Below are positions 35,571 through 43,634 of a stretch of 64,000 nt of DNA, in pieces. The DNA comes from Bradyrhizobium cajani. Its GTDB lineage: Bacteria; Pseudomonadota; Alphaproteobacteria; Rhizobiales; Xanthobacteraceae. Made by a program: the position numbers and the translations under genes. Position 1 is the stretch's first letter. Every line of letters starts with the position of its first letter. The DNA lies in the NCBI RefSeq assembly GCF_009759665.1, contig NZ_WQNE01000026.1, positions 24,355-88,354 on the forward strand, in the 5' to 3' direction. The notes under the pieces are model-generated. The model saw only the letters and a list, made by a program, of their open reading frames with translations, had not been told where the DNA came from and made no database searches.

Positions 35571-36341
35571 TCAAGCCATCACCGAGAACCCGCCGTCGAC
35601 CGGGATCGCGGTGCCCGTGACGAAGTTCGACGCGGGCGAGGCGAGGAACACGGCGATGCCGGCGAAATCGCCGATGTCGCCCCAGCGTCCCGCAGGCGTG
35701 CGCGCCAGCACCCGTTCATGCAGCCCCGACACCTGCTGCCGCGCGCCGCGAGTGAGATCGGTGTCGATCCAGCCCGGCAGGATGGCGTTGACCTGGATGT
35801 TGTCGGGCGCCCAGGCATTGGCGCAGGCGCGCGTGTACTGCACGATGCCGCCCTTGCTCGCCGCATAGGCGGTCGCGAAGCTGGCGCCGAAGATCGACAT
35901 CATCGAGCCGATGTTGATCACCTTGCCGTTGCCGGACGCCTTCAGCGCCGGATAGGCCAGCTTCGAGCAGACGAAGGCGCTGGTGAGGTTGGTGTCGATC
36001 ACCTTGTTCCATTCGTCGAGCTCGAGCTCGTGCGGCGGCTTGCGGATGCTCATGCCGGCATTGTTGATGAGGATGTCGATGCGGCCGAGATCCCCGACGA
36101 CGCGGTCGATCATGGCCGCGACCGCCGCCTTGTCGGTCACGTCGGTGGGAACGGCCAGCGCCTTCACGCCGCGCTGCTTGAGATCGGCCACGGCAGCGGC
36201 GGACTTGGTTTCATTGCGCCCGACCACGGCGATGTCGGCGCCAGCGTCGGCAAGGCCGCGGGCCATGCCGAGCCCGATGCCGCCGTTGCCTCCTGTGACG
36301 ATCGCGACCTTGCCGCGGAGATCGAACCGGCTGGATGTCAT
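35571..36341 (-). CDS. Short-chain dehydrogenase/reductase
   Basis: 256-residue classical SDR. NAD(P)-binding TGGNGGIGLGMARGL at about residues 16-30, NNAG at about 93, catalytic Ser at about 146, YAASK with Tyr159 and Lys163, and the C-terminal VTGTAIPVDGGFSVMA. It resembles 2-deoxy-D-gluconate 3-dehydrogenase / gluconate 5-dehydrogenase-like SDRs, but the substrate cannot be assigned. The 61-residue membrane protein gene starts upstream and is separated by 21 bp, so the two are probably cotranscribed. Confidence 0.93.
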   Translation of the reverse strand: MTSSRFDLRGKVAIVTGGNGGIGLGMARGLADAGADIAVVGRNETKSAAAVADLKQRGVKALAVPTDVTDKAAVAAMIDRVVGDLGRIDILINNAGMSIRKPPHELELDEWNKVIDTNLTSAFVCSKLAYPALKASGNGKVINIGSMMSIFGASFATAYAASKGGIVQYTRACANAWAPDNIQVNAILPGWIDTDLTRGARQQVSGLHERVLARTPAGRWGDIGDFAGIAVFLASPASNFVTGTAIPVDGGFSVMA

Positions 36342-36362
36342 GCTTCTATTCCCTGGTTTCTT

Positions 36363-36548
36363 CTATCGGTTGCTCTGCCAGATCAGCACCAGCCCGAAGC
36401 CGGCCATGGCTGCGCCATAGCCGGCCCAGTGCAGCTGGTTGACCATGAAGCTCGATCGCGGCCAGGCGACGGCGCCTGTGCCCTGTCCGATCCAGAGCAG
36501 CCCGATGGCAGTCGCAAACAGGCCTGCGATCAGCAGAAATCTGCGCAT
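36363..36548 (-). CDS. Small two-helix membrane protein
   Basis: 61 residues with two hydrophobic helices (RFLLIAGLFATAIGLLWIGQ and WAGYGAAMAGFGLVLIWQS). GGGGAGGA stands 4-5 nt before the ATG at 36548, a strong ribosome site. First gene of a probable two-gene unit with the SDR. Small proteins of this shape are found widely in alphaproteobacteria without known function. Confidence 0.75.
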   Translation of the reverse strand: MRRFLLIAGLFATAIGLLWIGQGTGAVAWPRSSFMVNQLHWAGYGAAMAGFGLVLIWQSNR

Positions 36549-36672
36549 GCATTCCTCCCCATCGGTCCGCTTCTGTCGCGCCGCGGCATGAACGATCGCC
36601 GCGGGTCGCGAAAACTCGGAGGCAGACTAGCCGTAGCTTCGGTTCGGATACAATGGGCCGCGGAGAGGACTT

Positions 36673-37320
36673 ATGTTCACGCGCAAGATTGTCCTGAACG
36701 TTGTCCTGGGCGTTGCAGCTTCAGCCGCGCTTGCGGCCTATGCCGTCATTCCGCGTCATGCGGACCTGCGGGCGTTCGATCCGGCCGAAATGGCGAGGCT
36801 CGAGACCGCGATGTGGCGCGACTATTACGACAAGCGCTATGTCGCACTGTTCTACCATCTCTATGAATCCACGCGGACGCTATTCGGCTTTTCTCCGTTC
36901 AGGAGTCTGCATATCGCGTCCAGCGCGGCCGTGGCCGCCAGGACCTTCCAGCCGACGCGGTCGCGCCAGCGGGCCGATGCGGCCCTGCCGGCCCTCGTGG
37001 CGTACTACCGCGACTTTGCGGCTGCTGCGCCCGTGGCGTTCGATGTGGAGGAGGCCGCTCGTCTCGAGCTCGACTGGTGGCAGGCGCGGCGCGAGGCGGT
37101 GGCCCCGCGCGACTATGGCCTCACCATCGCCCGTATAGCGGCGCTGACCTATGGCAAAAGCGCCGATGACGCCGGCATCAGGCAATTTGGCATCGTGCGG
37201 GCGGAGGCCATGGCGTTCCGCGATGCGCGCGGGGAGGGAATCGCGGCGGCCGATTGGGTGAGGATCGAAGGCCAGCTTGGCGAGGCGTACCAGGCGCTGA
37301 AGGCGAGCGTCGCGCGCTAA
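36673..37320 (+). CDS. Membrane-anchored protein of unknown function
   Basis: 215 residues. A basic N-terminus and one hydrophobic stretch (IVLNVVLGVAASAALAAYAV) act as signal anchor or uncleaved signal; the rest is a helical, soluble, probably periplasmic domain with many Arg and aromatic residues (MWRDYYDKRYVALFYHLYES, LELDWWQARREAV). GAGAGGA lies just before the ATG. I recognise no family. The stop is followed immediately by a palindromic element. Confidence 0.75.
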   Translation: MFTRKIVLNVVLGVAASAALAAYAVIPRHADLRAFDPAEMARLETAMWRDYYDKRYVALFYHLYESTRTLFGFSPFRSLHIASSAAVAARTFQPTRSRQRADAALPALVAYYRDFAAAAPVAFDVEEAARLELDWWQARREAVAPRDYGLTIARIAALTYGKSADDAGIRQFGIVRAEAMAFRDARGEGIAAADWVRIEGQLGEAYQALKASVAR

Positions 37321-37447
37321 AGCATGATCCGGAAAAGTGCGCAGCGGTTTTCCCTCGCGACAAACGCGGAACGCGTTTGCGCGGAGATCATGCTCAAACA
37401 ACAACCTAAAGCGCGATGACGATTCTTCCCGATCTCATCGCGCTTTA
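37321..37447. repeat. Two adjacent palindromic elements (AGCATGATC and TAAAGCGCGATGA types)
   Basis: First: AGCATGATC at 37321-37329 mirrored by GATCATGCT at 37386-37394, with inner GC-rich complementary segments. Second: TAAAGCGCGATGA at 37407-37419 mirrored exactly by TCATCGCGCTTTA at 37435-37447 (13-bp perfect arms). They lie between convergent genes; the first begins on the base after the stop codon of the unknown membrane-anchored gene. Confidence 0.85.
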
Positions 37448-37465
37448 GAGGCGCCTCAGAACGAA

Positions 37466-37490
37466 AAAGCCCCGGCGATGCCGGGGCTTT
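37466..37490 (-). terminator. Intrinsic terminator of the Omp31-type gene
   Basis: AAAGCCCCGGC-GAT-GCCGGGGCTTT hairpin; read on the minus strand it is followed by TTCGTT, extending the T-run of the stem. Located 22 bp after the stop of the minus-strand outer-membrane gene. Stem sequence is the same GCCCCGGC core as the terminators at 35510 and 38661. Confidence 0.88.
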
Positions 37491-37512
37491 GACGTCTGAA
37501 TATGAGGTCAGA

Positions 37513-38298
37513 TCAGTACTTCGCGACGACCGGACCGGTCCAGTTGAAGCGGTAGACCAGCGAGGTCGAGATCGTCTGGTTCCAGCTGTTGGCACGGATG
37601 CTGTTGAAGCCGGTCGGGAGGCCGGTGGCATCGGAGATTTGATCCGTCGTCTTGGCATTGTAGAAGGCCGAACGATACTCGGTCTTCATGAACCAGCCGG
37701 GCGAGGTGATGCCGAAGATGTTCAGGCTGTTCTCGACGCCACCGCCGATGAACCAGCCGTGACGGTCGTAGCTGTTGAGGTGGATGCCTGCAGGTACGCC
37801 TGCGAGATCCGTGAAATTGGTCTGGCCGAAGTGAGCGCCGGAGTAACCGCCGTTGACGTAGGAGAGGACGTTCGGGGCGACCAGCCAGCCGAGGCGCACG
37901 CCCGCGGCCCAGGAGGTTTCGAGCTTCTGGTTGCCGGTGATGCCGAGGGTCGGATCCTGGATGGTGGCGCGGATGCTGCCGAACTGACCGTCGGCGAACA
38001 CACCGGCGACCCAGGTGCCGCTGAACTGCCAGTCGTAACCGGCACCGACGGTGCCGAACCAGCCCGAGCCGCCCTGGCGCTGGCTGATCGTCAGCGGCGT
38101 GCCCGAGAAGGTGTCGACAACCTGCTGGTCGGCATTCGAAAGACCGCCGCCGCCGCCGCCGAAGACGTAGAAGCCGGTCCAGTTGGCAACCGGAGCGGGC
38201 ATCGGGGCCTTCACGTAGGGACGGGCACCAAGGTCAGCCGCCGAGGCCGAACCGGTCATCGCCGCAACCGCGGTCAGAGCGAGCAAAGTCTTTTTCAT
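37513..38298 (-). CDS. Omp31-type outer-membrane beta-barrel protein
   Basis: 261 residues; signal peptide MKKTLLALTAVAAMTGSASA then ADLGARPYVKAPMPAPVANW and TGFYVFGGGGGG, a C-terminal strand STSLVYRFNWTGPVVAKY ending in Tyr. Same superfamily as the protein at 34689 but clearly different in sequence. ATG at 38298 has GGGGA 8 nt upstream and begins the signal peptide. Its mRNA probably begins with a hairpin leader (see 38347). Confidence 0.92.
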   Translation of the reverse strand: MKKTLLALTAVAAMTGSASAADLGARPYVKAPMPAPVANWTGFYVFGGGGGGLSNADQQVVDTFSGTPLTISQRQGGSGWFGTVGAGYDWQFSGTWVAGVFADGQFGSIRATIQDPTLGITGNQKLETSWAAGVRLGWLVAPNVLSYVNGGYSGAHFGQTNFTDLAGVPAGIHLNSYDRHGWFIGGGVENSLNIFGITSPGWFMKTEYRSAFYNAKTTDQISDATGLPTGFNSIRANSWNQTISTSLVYRFNWTGPVVAKY

Positions 38299-38346
38299 GT
38301 CAAAATCCCCAACCTTGGTCTGTCGTAGCAGGCGCGAGCGCGCTGA

Positions 38347-38378
38347 AGTCCGTGTCATCTGATGACCGGACTATAGAC
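38347..38378 (-). promoter_or_regulatory. Probable -10 box and 5'-end hairpin of the Omp31-type mRNA
   Basis: On the minus strand TATAGT (38370-38375) fits a -10 hexamer; just downstream AGTCCGGTCATC / GATGACACGGACT (38347-38372) forms an imperfect 12-bp stem with one bulge at or near the predicted transcript start, about 50 nt before the start codon. A 5' hairpin of this kind is known to protect E. coli ompA mRNA. The -35 region is unclear. Confidence 0.45.
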
Positions 38379-38660
38379 GTTTCCCGCCGAAATGCTGTTG
38401 CCGGGCAGGCACAGTCGCCGGAAAACGCCCGCCGTCCGGGATTTGGGTCGTGAGCGCGAGAATCAGAAATACATCAGAAGTTGCAGTAACTTGACACGAT
38501 CTTCGAAGTCCGGATTCTGGTAACGTCTCGTTAGCGAATTCGGTTTTGTGCGGAATGCAGGCAATCCTGCCTCAGCCCTGGCGCCCCTGAGTCGCTGGCC
38601 GAGTCGCGGCTTGAGTGATGCCAGCGGGACGGGAAAGAGCGGAAGCGGCACCGCAAACAT

Positions 38661-38690
38661 AAAAGCCCCGGACCTGAGCCGGGGCTTTTT
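38661..38690 (-). terminator. Intrinsic terminator of parE
   Basis: AAAAGCCCCGGacctgaGCCGGGGCTTTTT-type hairpin; symmetric A and T runs make it usable in both directions. It begins 19 bp after the parE stop. Confidence 0.92.
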
Positions 38691-38708
38691 GGCAGGAGAA
38701 TCGCGGCT

Positions 38709-40757
38709 TCAGACGTCCAGCAGCTCCTCGCTGGCAAATTCGGCCTTGTCCGAGATGAAGGCAAAGCGCGCCTCGGCCTTGGTGCCCATCAGGCGCTCCA
38801 CCGAGTCGGCCGTGGTGTCGCGGTCATCGGCGAGCAGCACGACCTTGAGCAGCGTCCGCTTGCTCGGATCCATGGTGGTTTCCTTGAGCTGCGCCGGCAT
38901 CATCTCGCCGAGGCCTTTGAAGCGGTTCACCTCGACCTTGGCGTTGGCGTTGAACTCGCTCTTGATCAGCGCCTCCTTGTGCGCGTCGTCGCGGGCGTAG
39001 ACCGATTTGGTGCCGTGCGTCAGCTTGTAGAGTGGCGGTACGGCCAGGAAGAGGTGGCCCTCGTCGATCAGCCGCGGCATCTGCCGGTAGAAGAAGGTGA
39101 TCAGCAGCGAAGCGATGTGGGCGCCGTCGACGTCGGCGTCGGTCATGATGATGATGCGCTGATAGCGCAGATCCTCTTCGCGGTAATGCAGGAGCTGGCC
39201 GCAGCCGATCGCCTGCACGAGATCGGAGAGCTGGGCGTTCGCCGTCAGCTTGTCCTTGCCGGCGGAGGCGACGTTGAGGATCTTGCCGCGCAGCGGCAGC
39301 ACCGCCTGGGTCTTGCGGTCACGCGCCTGCTTGGCGCTGCCACCGGCCGAGTCGCCCTCGACGATGAAGAGCTCGGAGCCCTCGGTGCCGGCATCGGTGC
39401 AGTCGGCGAGCTTGCCGGGCAGGCGCAGCTTCTTGCCGGCGGTTTTCCGCGCAGTTTCCTTTTCCTGGCGCCGACGCAGCCGCTCCTCGGCGCGGTCGAT
39501 CACGAAGTCGAGCAACCTGTTGGCCATGTTCGGATTGCCCGAGAGCCAGTGGTCGAACGGATCCTTCATCGCCTGCTCGACGATGCGCTGCGCTTCGGCG
39601 GTGGCGAGGCGATCCTTGGTCTGGCCCTGGAATTCCGGCTCGCGCACGAACACCGAAAGCATCACGGCCGCGCCGACCATGACGTCTTCCGAGGTGACCG
39701 AGGCCGCGCGCTTGCCCTGGCCGACGCGTTCGGCGTGGTCCTTCAGCCCGCGCAAGAGCGCGCTGCGCAAACCCGATTCATGCGTGCCGCCATCGGGCGT
39801 CGGCACGGTGTTGGTATAGGACGAGAGGAAACCGTCGGCATCCGCGGTCCAGGCCACCGCCCATTCGCAGGCGCCATGCGCGCCGTTGCGGCCCGACTTG
39901 CCGGAGAAGATGTCGGGATGCACCAGCGTGTCGGCGTGGATCGCGGCGGCGAGATAATCCTTCAGGCCGCCGGGGAAGTGGAAAGTTGCTTCTGCGGGCA
40001 CATCCTCGATGCCCTTGAGCAACTCGGGCGCGCAATTCCAGCGGATCTCGACGCCGCCGAACAGATAGGCCTTCGAGCGCGTCATCTTGAACAGGCGCTG
40101 CGGCTTGAACGCAGCCTTGGCGCCGAAGATGTCGGTGTCGGGCTTGAAGCGCACGCGCGTGCCGCGCCGGTTGTTGACCTTGCCGAGGTCCTCGAGCTTG
40201 CCCTTCGGATGACCGCGCTCGAAAACCATGCGATGCAGCTTCTGGCTGCGCGCGACTTCCACTTCGAGACGCGAGGAGAGGGCGTTGACAACGGAGATGC
40301 CGACGCCGTGCAGACCGCCCGAGGTCTCGTAGACCTTGGAGTCGAACTTGCCGCCCGAATGCAGCGTGCACATGATGACTTCGAGTGCAGACTTCTTCGG
40401 GAACTTCGGATGCGGATCGATCGGGATGCCGCGGCCGTTGTCGGTGACGGTCAGGAAACCGTCCGCGCTCAGATCCACCTCGATGAAGGTCGCATGTCCG
40501 GCCAGCGCCTCGTCCATGGAGTTGTCGATGACTTCGGCGAAGAGGTGGTGCAGGGCTTTCTCATCGGTGCCCCCGATATACATGCCGGGCCGGCGCCGTA
40601 CCGGTTCGAGGCCTTCGAGGACCTCGATGTCAGCCGCCGTGTAGTCTGCTTCACCGCCGCTCGCGCGCGAGGCCGCCTTGGCGGCGGGCGCGCGGGGCTT
40701 TGGCTCGTCGGCGCCGAACAAATCGTCTTTAGCTTTGGTTTTCAACTGCTTGGACAT
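38709..40757 (-). CDS. parE: DNA topoisomerase IV subunit B
   Basis: 682-residue ATPase subunit of topoisomerase IV, which decatenates daughter chromosomes with ParC. GHKL ATPase motifs: EVIDNSMDEALAGH (Asn for Mg), TDNGRGIPID, GLHGVGISVVNALS; TOPRIM part with FIVEGDSAGGSAKQARDR and MTDADVDGAHI; C-terminal FKGLGEMMPAQLKETTMDP. The first about 38 residues are a variable extension. The size and sequence fit ParE rather than GyrB, which is longer in this group. Terminates at a strong hairpin. Confidence 0.96.
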   Translation of the reverse strand: MSKQLKTKAKDDLFGADEPKPRAPAAKAASRASGGEADYTAADIEVLEGLEPVRRRPGMYIGGTDEKALHHLFAEVIDNSMDEALAGHATFIEVDLSADGFLTVTDNGRGIPIDPHPKFPKKSALEVIMCTLHSGGKFDSKVYETSGGLHGVGISVVNALSSRLEVEVARSQKLHRMVFERGHPKGKLEDLGKVNNRRGTRVRFKPDTDIFGAKAAFKPQRLFKMTRSKAYLFGGVEIRWNCAPELLKGIEDVPAEATFHFPGGLKDYLAAAIHADTLVHPDIFSGKSGRNGAHGACEWAVAWTADADGFLSSYTNTVPTPDGGTHESGLRSALLRGLKDHAERVGQGKRAASVTSEDVMVGAAVMLSVFVREPEFQGQTKDRLATAEAQRIVEQAMKDPFDHWLSGNPNMANRLLDFVIDRAEERLRRRQEKETARKTAGKKLRLPGKLADCTDAGTEGSELFIVEGDSAGGSAKQARDRKTQAVLPLRGKILNVASAGKDKLTANAQLSDLVQAIGCGQLLHYREEDLRYQRIIIMTDADVDGAHIASLLITFFYRQMPRLIDEGHLFLAVPPLYKLTHGTKSVYARDDAHKEALIKSEFNANAKVEVNRFKGLGEMMPAQLKETTMDPSKRTLLKVVLLADDRDTTADSVERLMGTKAEARFAFISDKAEFASEELLDV

Positions 40758-40873
40758 ATATCTTGATGCGTTTTGAGGGCCGCGGGGACGGCGAATCGGT
40801 TAGGCCGACTATGCCACGGCTGGCCTGGAAAGGTCACCGCAGGTCCGCAAGGGCGGTTGTGGTTGGGAGCCAA

Positions 40874-40921
40874 TCCCGGCAATTTTACGCCGCGGGCCCG
40901 CCAATTCCCGGCAATTTGACG
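40874..40921. repeat. Short direct repeat TCCCGGCAATTTKACG upstream of the DedA gene
   Basis: Copies at 40874-40889 and 40906-40921 differ at one position and are spaced 32 bp apart, roughly three helical turns. They lie in the divergent parE/dedA region (40758-41032) and could be tandem regulator sites. Confidence 0.55.
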
Positions 40922-40946
40922 TCCAGGTCCGGTCCGGCCCAGCCTT

Positions 40947-40963
40947 TGTGACTTGATGTCACA
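40947..40963. promoter_or_regulatory. Palindrome TGTGAC-N5-GTCACA upstream of the DedA gene
   Basis: A perfect inverted repeat of 6-bp arms about 70 bp before the DedA start. It resembles CRP/FNR-superfamily half-sites (TGTGA/TCACA), but the spacing is one base longer than E. coli CRP. Candidate operator only. Confidence 0.45.
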
Positions 40964-41032
40964 CAAGTCTCTGGCTTACCAGTCTTTTTCATCGATCAGG
41001 ACCTTGAGACGGGGCGGGAAGGCTAATCTAGC

Positions 41033-41563
41033 ATGGAGCAGTTTGCGCACGCACTGGCCGATTTTGTGCGCGCTCACCAGGCTTGGGCCGCCCCGATCGT
41101 GTTCCTCCTGGCATTCGGGGAGTCGCTCGCCTTTGTTTCGCTCCTGGTCCCGGCCTGGGGCGCGCTGGTGGCGATCGGTGCGCTGATCGGGGCGAGCGGC
41201 ATCAGCTTCTACCCGGTCTGGATCGCCGGCGGCGTCGGCGCCGCCCTGGGCGATTGGGTCTCGTACTGGTTCGGTTATCGCTACAAGGAGAAGGTCGCGC
41301 AGATGTGGCCGCTCTCGCGTTACCCGGAACTCCTGCCCAGGGGGGAGGAGTTCGTGCGGAGCTGGGGTGTGCCCAGCATCTTCATCGGTCGCTTCTTCGG
41401 CCCGCTGCGCGCTTCGGTGCCACTTGCCGCCGGCATCTTCGAGATGCCCTATTGGAGTTTCCAGGTCGCCAATTTCGTCTCGGCGCTGGTCTGGTCGGCG
41501 GCGCTGCTCCTGTTCGGAGACGTGATCGCCAAGCTGATGGAATGGATCTGGCGCATGATCTGA
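41033..41563 (+). CDS. DedA-family membrane protein
   Basis: 176 residues with about five membrane segments. Family signatures: FGESLAFVSLLVPAWGALVAIG near residue 28-50, GAALGDWVSYWFGYRYKEK at about 72, and FIGRFFGPLRASVPLAAGIFEMP at about 120-142 (the GRFxxxxR motif). DedA proteins are inner-membrane proteins now thought to flip lipids such as undecaprenyl phosphate or phosphatidylethanolamine and affect proton-motive force. Convergent with the metallo-beta-lactamase gene (39-bp gap). Confidence 0.93.
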   Translation: MEQFAHALADFVRAHQAWAAPIVFLLAFGESLAFVSLLVPAWGALVAIGALIGASGISFYPVWIAGGVGAALGDWVSYWFGYRYKEKVAQMWPLSRYPELLPRGEEFVRSWGVPSIFIGRFFGPLRASVPLAAGIFEMPYWSFQVANFVSALVWSAALLLFGDVIAKLMEWIWRMI

Positions 41564-41602
41564 CCGGGCCGCCTGGCAGCCCGGTCAGCGCGCGGCGATA
41601 CC

Positions 41603-42604
41603 TTACAGCGAGGCATTCCAAATCGAGGGGATCCAGCGATAGCCCGACCCATCCTTTTCCTTCTCGACGCGGACGAGACCGGGGAAGGCGGCGTGGAAGG
41701 CCTGGATCGGCATCTTCTCGGCAATAGCCATGTCGTAGAGCTTGCGTCGCGTCGCCTGCGCCAGCGGCTTGTCGACGTCGGAGGCGATGTTCCACTCGGG
41801 ATGCTTGACGAACAGGAACGCTGCGCCCGCGGTGATGTCGACCTGCACCAGCACCTTGTCCGAGCCGGACGCGACAATGAAGGAACTGTGGCCCGGGGTG
41901 TGGCCGGGGCTGGCGATGGCGGTGATGCCGGGGGCGACCTCCTTGCCGGCCTCGTATTGCGTGACCTTGCGGCCGAGCGCGTCGAACACGCGGCGGATGT
42001 TCTTGAAGTTGCTCTCGAGGATGGGATTGCCCATCCCCTTGCTCATCTCGCCGTCGTCCATCCAGAACTTCCACTCCACCGCCGGCACCATGATCTCGGC
42101 ATTGGGGAAGGCCGGCTTGTTCTCGGCCGCGAGCAGTCCGTTGATGTGGTCGCCGTGGAAGTGGGAGATGATGACGGTGTCGACTGCCCCGCGGTCGATG
42201 CTGGCGGCAGCGAGGTTGTTGTGGAACTGCCCGACCTTGCCCTTGGTCTGCGCGAACTGGTCCGGTCCGAGCCCGGTATCGATGACGACGAGCTTGGGTC
42301 CGGTGTTGATGACGACCGGATTGAAAGTGTGGGTGACCTTGTCGGTTGGAAGGTGGTGTTCGGCGAAGACCTTGTTGATGTCGTCCTTCGATGCGCCGGC
42401 CGCGTAATTGTCCGGCAGGTTGATGGTCGCGACGCCATCGCAGACCACCGTGACCTGGTGGGCGCCGACATTGTAGCGGTAGAAGCTCGCATTCTGGGTC
42501 TCGGCCAGGGGTGCTGCTGCGCTCGCGGGTGACGTCTTCACGAAAGGCAGGAGCGCCGAGGCGGCGGCGCCGGCTAGCGTTGCGCGACGGGAGATCTCGT
42601 TCAT
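41603..42604 (-). CDS. Exported metallo-beta-lactamase-fold hydrolase (Tat signal) 1
   Basis: 333 residues. A twin-arginine-type signal is visible (SRRATLAGAAASALLPFV), so the folded protein is exported. The MBL domain has the zinc motif SHFHGDHINGL at about 155, the second His in SPGHTPGHSSF at about 235 and the Asp in VQVDIT. It resembles AHL-lactonase-like or general MBL-fold hydrolases; substrate unknown. Start at 42604 begins the signal. A second protein of the same design is encoded at 58478-59449. Confidence 0.9.
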   Translation of the reverse strand: MNEISRRATLAGAAASALLPFVKTSPASAAAPLAETQNASFYRYNVGAHQVTVVCDGVATINLPDNYAAGASKDDINKVFAEHHLPTDKVTHTFNPVVINTGPKLVVIDTGLGPDQFAQTKGKVGQFHNNLAAASIDRGAVDTVIISHFHGDHINGLLAAENKPAFPNAEIMVPAVEWKFWMDDGEMSKGMGNPILESNFKNIRRVFDALGRKVTQYEAGKEVAPGITAIASPGHTPGHSSFIVASGSDKVLVQVDITAGAAFLFVKHPEWNIASDVDKPLAQATRRKLYDMAIAEKMPIQAFHAAFPGLVRVEKEKDGSGYRWIPSIWNASL

Positions 42605-42968
42605 GGCGATGTCCTGGGCTGGGTTGCGAGAGGCACGGACCGGCGGGGCTGTGCGCGTCGGTCTTTTCTCGGGAACACCCATTGGTAGCGGAAATTCCAC
42701 TGCAGCCCGATGACACATCGGGGGCGGCCATCCTGCCTCGCACCGATTTGGACTTGACCCTGGAACCCGCTGGCCTTATAGCCGCGCGCCATGATCAACG
42801 CCGCGACCATTCTGTTCGCCCGTCGCCGCCGCCGCTCCTTAGCGGTTTGGGCGGTCGATCGCGTTTGAGATCATTGTCTTTGCCGCTGGACCCGATCCGC
42901 GGCATTCTCTCTCCTGTCAGCGCGATCTGATCCGGCGGCCCCCCTAGGAGGCCCAGCAGGAGACCACG
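42605..42968. other. Divergent intergenic region, 364 bp
   Basis: Between the metallo-beta-lactamase gene (minus) and the PaiB-like gene (plus). One clean palindrome is visible, CCCGATG-ACA-CATCGGG at 42706-42722, which could be an operator or hairpin. CAGGAG at 42957-42962 is the ribosome site of the next gene. No clear promoter hexamers. Confidence 0.45.
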
Positions 42969-43634
42969 ATGTACACGCCACCCTTTTTCAAACAGGACCG
43001 CGCCGCGAGCCTTAGATTCGCAAGCGAGCGCGGCTTCGGCACCATGTGTGCGTTCGACGGCCAAAAGCTGGTCGCCTCGCCGTTGCCGTTCTATCTGACC
43101 TACGCCGATGACGGCACGCCGCAGGCCGCCTTTCATCTCGCCCGTCACAATCCGCTGTTAAAGTTGGCGGACGGTGCGGCGTCCTGGCTGCTCGCGGTGA
43201 GCGGCCCCGATGCCTATGTGTCGCCGGACTGGTACGTCTCGCCGGACCAGGTGCCGACCTGGCTCTACCAGGCGGTGCATCTGAGCGGGCCGGTGCGGGT
43301 GTTGTCGGACGACGAGCTGTCGGTGCAGGTCGACACGCTCAGCGACAAATTCGAAACCTGGCTGTTGCCGAAGAAGCCATGGACGTCGGGCAAGATGACG
43401 GCCGGGCGGTTCGAGGCGATGAAGAAGGCGATCGTGGGTCTCGTCATAACGGTTGAAGAGGTCGAGGGCAGCTTCAAGCTCAACCAGCATAAATCGGACG
43501 CCGATTTCGCAGCGATCGCGAATGCGCTTGGCCAGGGTGATGCCGACGCCAGAGAGATTTCACGCTTGATGCGGCAGATCCGGCCGCAAATCTTCGCAGA
43601 CGACACGAATATGCTCGAAAGGAGCGCACCATGA
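42969..43634 (+). CDS. PaiB/FMN-binding negative regulator-like protein
   Basis: 221 residues of the PaiB (FMN-binding split-barrel) family. Start MYTPPFFKQDRAASLRF is the family hallmark; further segments SPLPFYLTYADDG, HLARHNPLLK, YVSPDWYVSP (YVSPSWY-type) and KMTAGRFEAMKKAIVGLVI. In Bacillus PaiB is a pleiotropic repressor of sporulation and protease genes; in proteobacteria the role is not established and the fold suggests FMN or heme binding. CAGGAG precedes the ATG. Its stop overlaps argC by 4 nt. Confidence 0.9.
   Translation: MYTPPFFKQDRAASLRFASERGFGTMCAFDGQKLVASPLPFYLTYADDGTPQAAFHLARHNPLLKLADGAASWLLAVSGPDAYVSPDWYVSPDQVPTWLYQAVHLSGPVRVLSDDELSVQVDTLSDKFETWLLPKKPWTSGKMTAGRFEAMKKAIVGLVITVEEVEGSFKLNQHKSDADFAAIANALGQGDADAREISRLMRQIRPQIFADDTNMLERSAP

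Larger units (their letters stand above)
38299..38708. other. Intergenic region, 410 bp, between Omp31-type gene and parE
   Basis: Holds the promoter and leader of the Omp31-type gene (38299-38400) and the parE terminator (38661-38690). The middle part shows an open frame on the minus strand (38463-38660) with no signs of a real gene. Nothing else recognised. Confidence 0.5.

Noticed and set aside
38463-38660. 65-codon minus-strand frame between Omp31-type gene and parE
   Set aside because: No start signal; ends in a region that looks like leader and terminator sequence.
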